Assembly (NCBI GenBank): GCA_003661945.1
Contig: QMXC01000100.1
Location: 1-5,148, forward strand
DNA: 5,148 nt
DNA from: Candidatus Bathyarchaeota archaeon
GTDB lineage: Archaea > Thermoproteota > Bathyarchaeia > Bathyarchaeales > UBA233
Reading direction: 5' to 3'
Under the pieces are notes generated by a model that did not search any database, was not told the origin of the DNA, and saw only the letters and a program-made list of their open reading frames with translations. The position numbers and the translations under genes are program-made. Position 1 is the stretch's first letter. Every line of letters begins with the position of its first letter. Below are positions 3,917 through 5,148 of the stretch, in pieces.

Positions 3917-5148
3917 ATGCAAGTCCTAAAACAAACCAAAAGCCTATGCCCCGAATGCCTAAAAGTAATAGACGCCACGGTCTACGAGGAAGACGGCAAA
4001 GTATACATGCGAAAAACATGTCCGGAACACGGCGAATTCCAAGATTTGTACTGGTCCGACTACGAGCAGTACGTGCGAGTTGAAAAGTTTAGATACGTCG
4101 GCGACGGCTTGAACAACCCTCGAACCGAAACTGTGAACGGTTGTCCCTACGACTGCGGCATATGCCCCAATCACAAGTCGCACACGGTTTTAGGCATAAT
4201 CGACGTAACCAACCGGTGTAACCTCCGCTGCCCCGTCTGCTTCGCCAACGCAGCAGCAACTGGATACGTCTACGAGCCGACCAAGGAGCAGATTCGCGGT
4301 ATGCTGGAGAATCTTCGGAGAAATGACCCGGTTCCAGCAACGGCGTTGCAGTTTTCCGGTGGAGAACCTACCATACGCGAGGATTTGTTCGAACTTATTC
4401 GAATGGCGAAGGAGCTGGGATTCCGCCACGTAGAGGTTAATACGAACGGGCTTCGATTAGCCGAAAGCGTCGAATACTGCAAAGGCTTGCGTGAAGCTGG
4501 AATGAGCACGGTTTACCTGCAGTTCGACGGATTAACACCAGAAGTGTACAAGTTCACTCGGGGAAGAGACCTTTTAGACGTGAAGATGCGAGCTATTGAA
4601 AACCTCCGCAAAGCAGGAGTGAAAAGCATAGTGCTCGTTGTGACACTTATCAAAGGCGTGAACGACAACCAGCTGGGAGACATCATACGGTTCGCCGTCA
4701 AAAACTTCGACGTAGTGCGATGCATAAACGTTCAACCCGTAAGCATCTGCGGACGCATACCCCAAGAAGAACGCGAAAAAATGCGGATAACAATAACCGA
4801 CTTCATGCGATTATGCGAAGAACAAACCAACGGCAAAATACGGATGAACGACTTCTACCCAGTCCCAACAGTCGTGCCAATTTCAAAAGCCGTAGGCGCA
4901 TTAAAAGGCAAACGCTACGTTGAGTTCACGGCTCACCCTCACTGCGGGATGGCAACATACCTCTTCGTTGAAAACGGCGACATCGTGCCCATAACAAAAT
5001 ACGGAAACGTCGACAAGTTCATTGAAAGCATACAAAAAGTATACGAAGACGCAGCACAAGGGAAAACGAAAAAAGCGAAGTTCCGCCTTCTAGCGGCTCT
5101 ACGCCACATCAAATTCAGCTTTCTACGGAAATATGTTTGGCGCGTACT
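3917..5148 (+). CDS. tes: Tetraether lipid synthase-like radical SAM protein (Tes, COG1964), 3' end cut off
   Basis: 410 complete codons, running off the right edge; relatives such as MJ0619 are about 500 residues, so perhaps 100 or more are missing. Tes joins the ends of archaeol lipid tails by C-C coupling to make membrane-spanning tetraethers. Visible in order: CPEC (C11, C14) with CPEHG (C35), a rubredoxin-like metal site; C76/C80/C83 in GCPYDCGICPNH, an auxiliary cluster site; the radical SAM motif C101-NLR-C105-PV-C108 in DVTNRCNLRCPVCFAN; SGGEPT (147-152) for SAM binding; NTNG (175-178); LQFDG (201-205); and further cysteines C269, C278 and C343 (HPHCG), some of which may bind another cluster. 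ATG 3917 is the only plausible start after the in-frame stop at 3890-3892, since the next in-frame ATG (residue 31) would remove CPEC. There is no Shine-Dalgarno, so it is probably leaderless. The family assignment is firm. COG1964 contains paralogues, including proteins once proposed as pterin methylases, so the exact substrate is inferred. Confidence 0.85.
   Translation, partial: MQVLKQTKSLCPECLKVIDATVYEEDGKVYMRKTCPEHGEFQDLYWSDYEQYVRVEKFRYVGDGLNNPRTETVNGCPYDCGICPNHKSHTVLGIIDVTNRCNLRCPVCFANAAATGYVYEPTKEQIRGMLENLRRNDPVPATALQFSGGEPTIREDLFELIRMAKELGFRHVEVNTNGLRLAESVEYCKGLREAGMSTVYLQFDGLTPEVYKFTRGRDLLDVKMRAIENLRKAGVKSIVLVVTLIKGVNDNQLGDIIRFAVKNFDVVRCINVQPVSICGRIPQEEREKMRITITDFMRLCEEQTNGKIRMNDFYPVPTVVPISKAVGALKGKRYVEFTAHPHCGMATYLFVENGDIVPITKYGNVDKFIESIQKVYEDAAQGKTKKAKFRLLAALRHIKFSFLRKYVWRV

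Noticed and set aside
3868..4083. Open frame starting in the divergent promoter gap and running into the Tes gene
   Set aside because: It is out of frame with the well-supported Tes protein and encodes a basic, family-less peptide; an ATG here would also precede the predicted start site.
4089..4765. Several - strand open frames opposite the Tes gene
   Set aside because: They overlap one another and the radical SAM coding sequence, have arginine/serine-rich nonsense composition, and match no recognisable family.
1..5148. Mobile element, phage, toxin-antitoxin or CRISPR content
   Set aside because: I looked on both strands for transposase-like motifs, regularly spaced repeats, small toxin/antitoxin pairs and tRNA-like ends and found none. 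The only tandem repeats are inside the surface gene.

Overview
The window looks like a piece of an archaeal chromosome. The evidence is archaeal TATA boxes and probable leaderless starts, a TrmB-family regulator, a sequon-rich surface protein with a C-terminal membrane anchor, and a tetraether-lipid-synthase-like radical SAM enzyme. Gene content and style resemble uncultured TACK archaea such as Bathyarchaeia, but that placement is a guess from resemblance. All five genes seem to be native housekeeping or physiological genes. I see no transposase, integrase, CRISPR array, tRNA or rRNA.

Left block (1-1522, + strand): the C-terminal end of a MinD-like P-loop ATPase of the ferredoxin-containing type, then a promoter, a small NifX/NafY/orange-protein-like metal-cluster-binding protein, and an Mrp/NBP35 Fe-S carrier ATPase. 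The last two overlap by 4 nt. Together they look like a metal-cofactor or Fe-S assembly and delivery module. The same pairing occurs, even as a fusion, in the orange-protein systems of sulfate reducers.

Middle block (1531-3864, - strand): a secreted surface protein and a TrmB-family transcription regulator, encoded in the same direction. The surface protein has a signal peptide, a GATase/ThuA-like domain, a beta-sandwich, a stalk of three 28-residue heptad repeats, and a transmembrane anchor. It converges tail-to-tail with the mrp gene across 8 bp.

Right block (3917 to the right edge, + strand): the first 410 codons of a COG1964 radical SAM protein, best read as tetraether lipid synthase (Tes). 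It is divergent from the TrmB gene. The two start codons lie 25 and 28 nt on either side of one AT-rich element, and neither has an upstream Shine-Dalgarno. This suggests two leaderless divergent transcripts sharing one TATA-like site, and makes the TrmB protein a candidate regulator of membrane-spanning lipid synthesis.

The gaps of about 50 to 95 bp at 229-296, 3001-3093 and 3865-3916 hold promoter elements and small dyads. There is no gene-free stretch above 300 bp.
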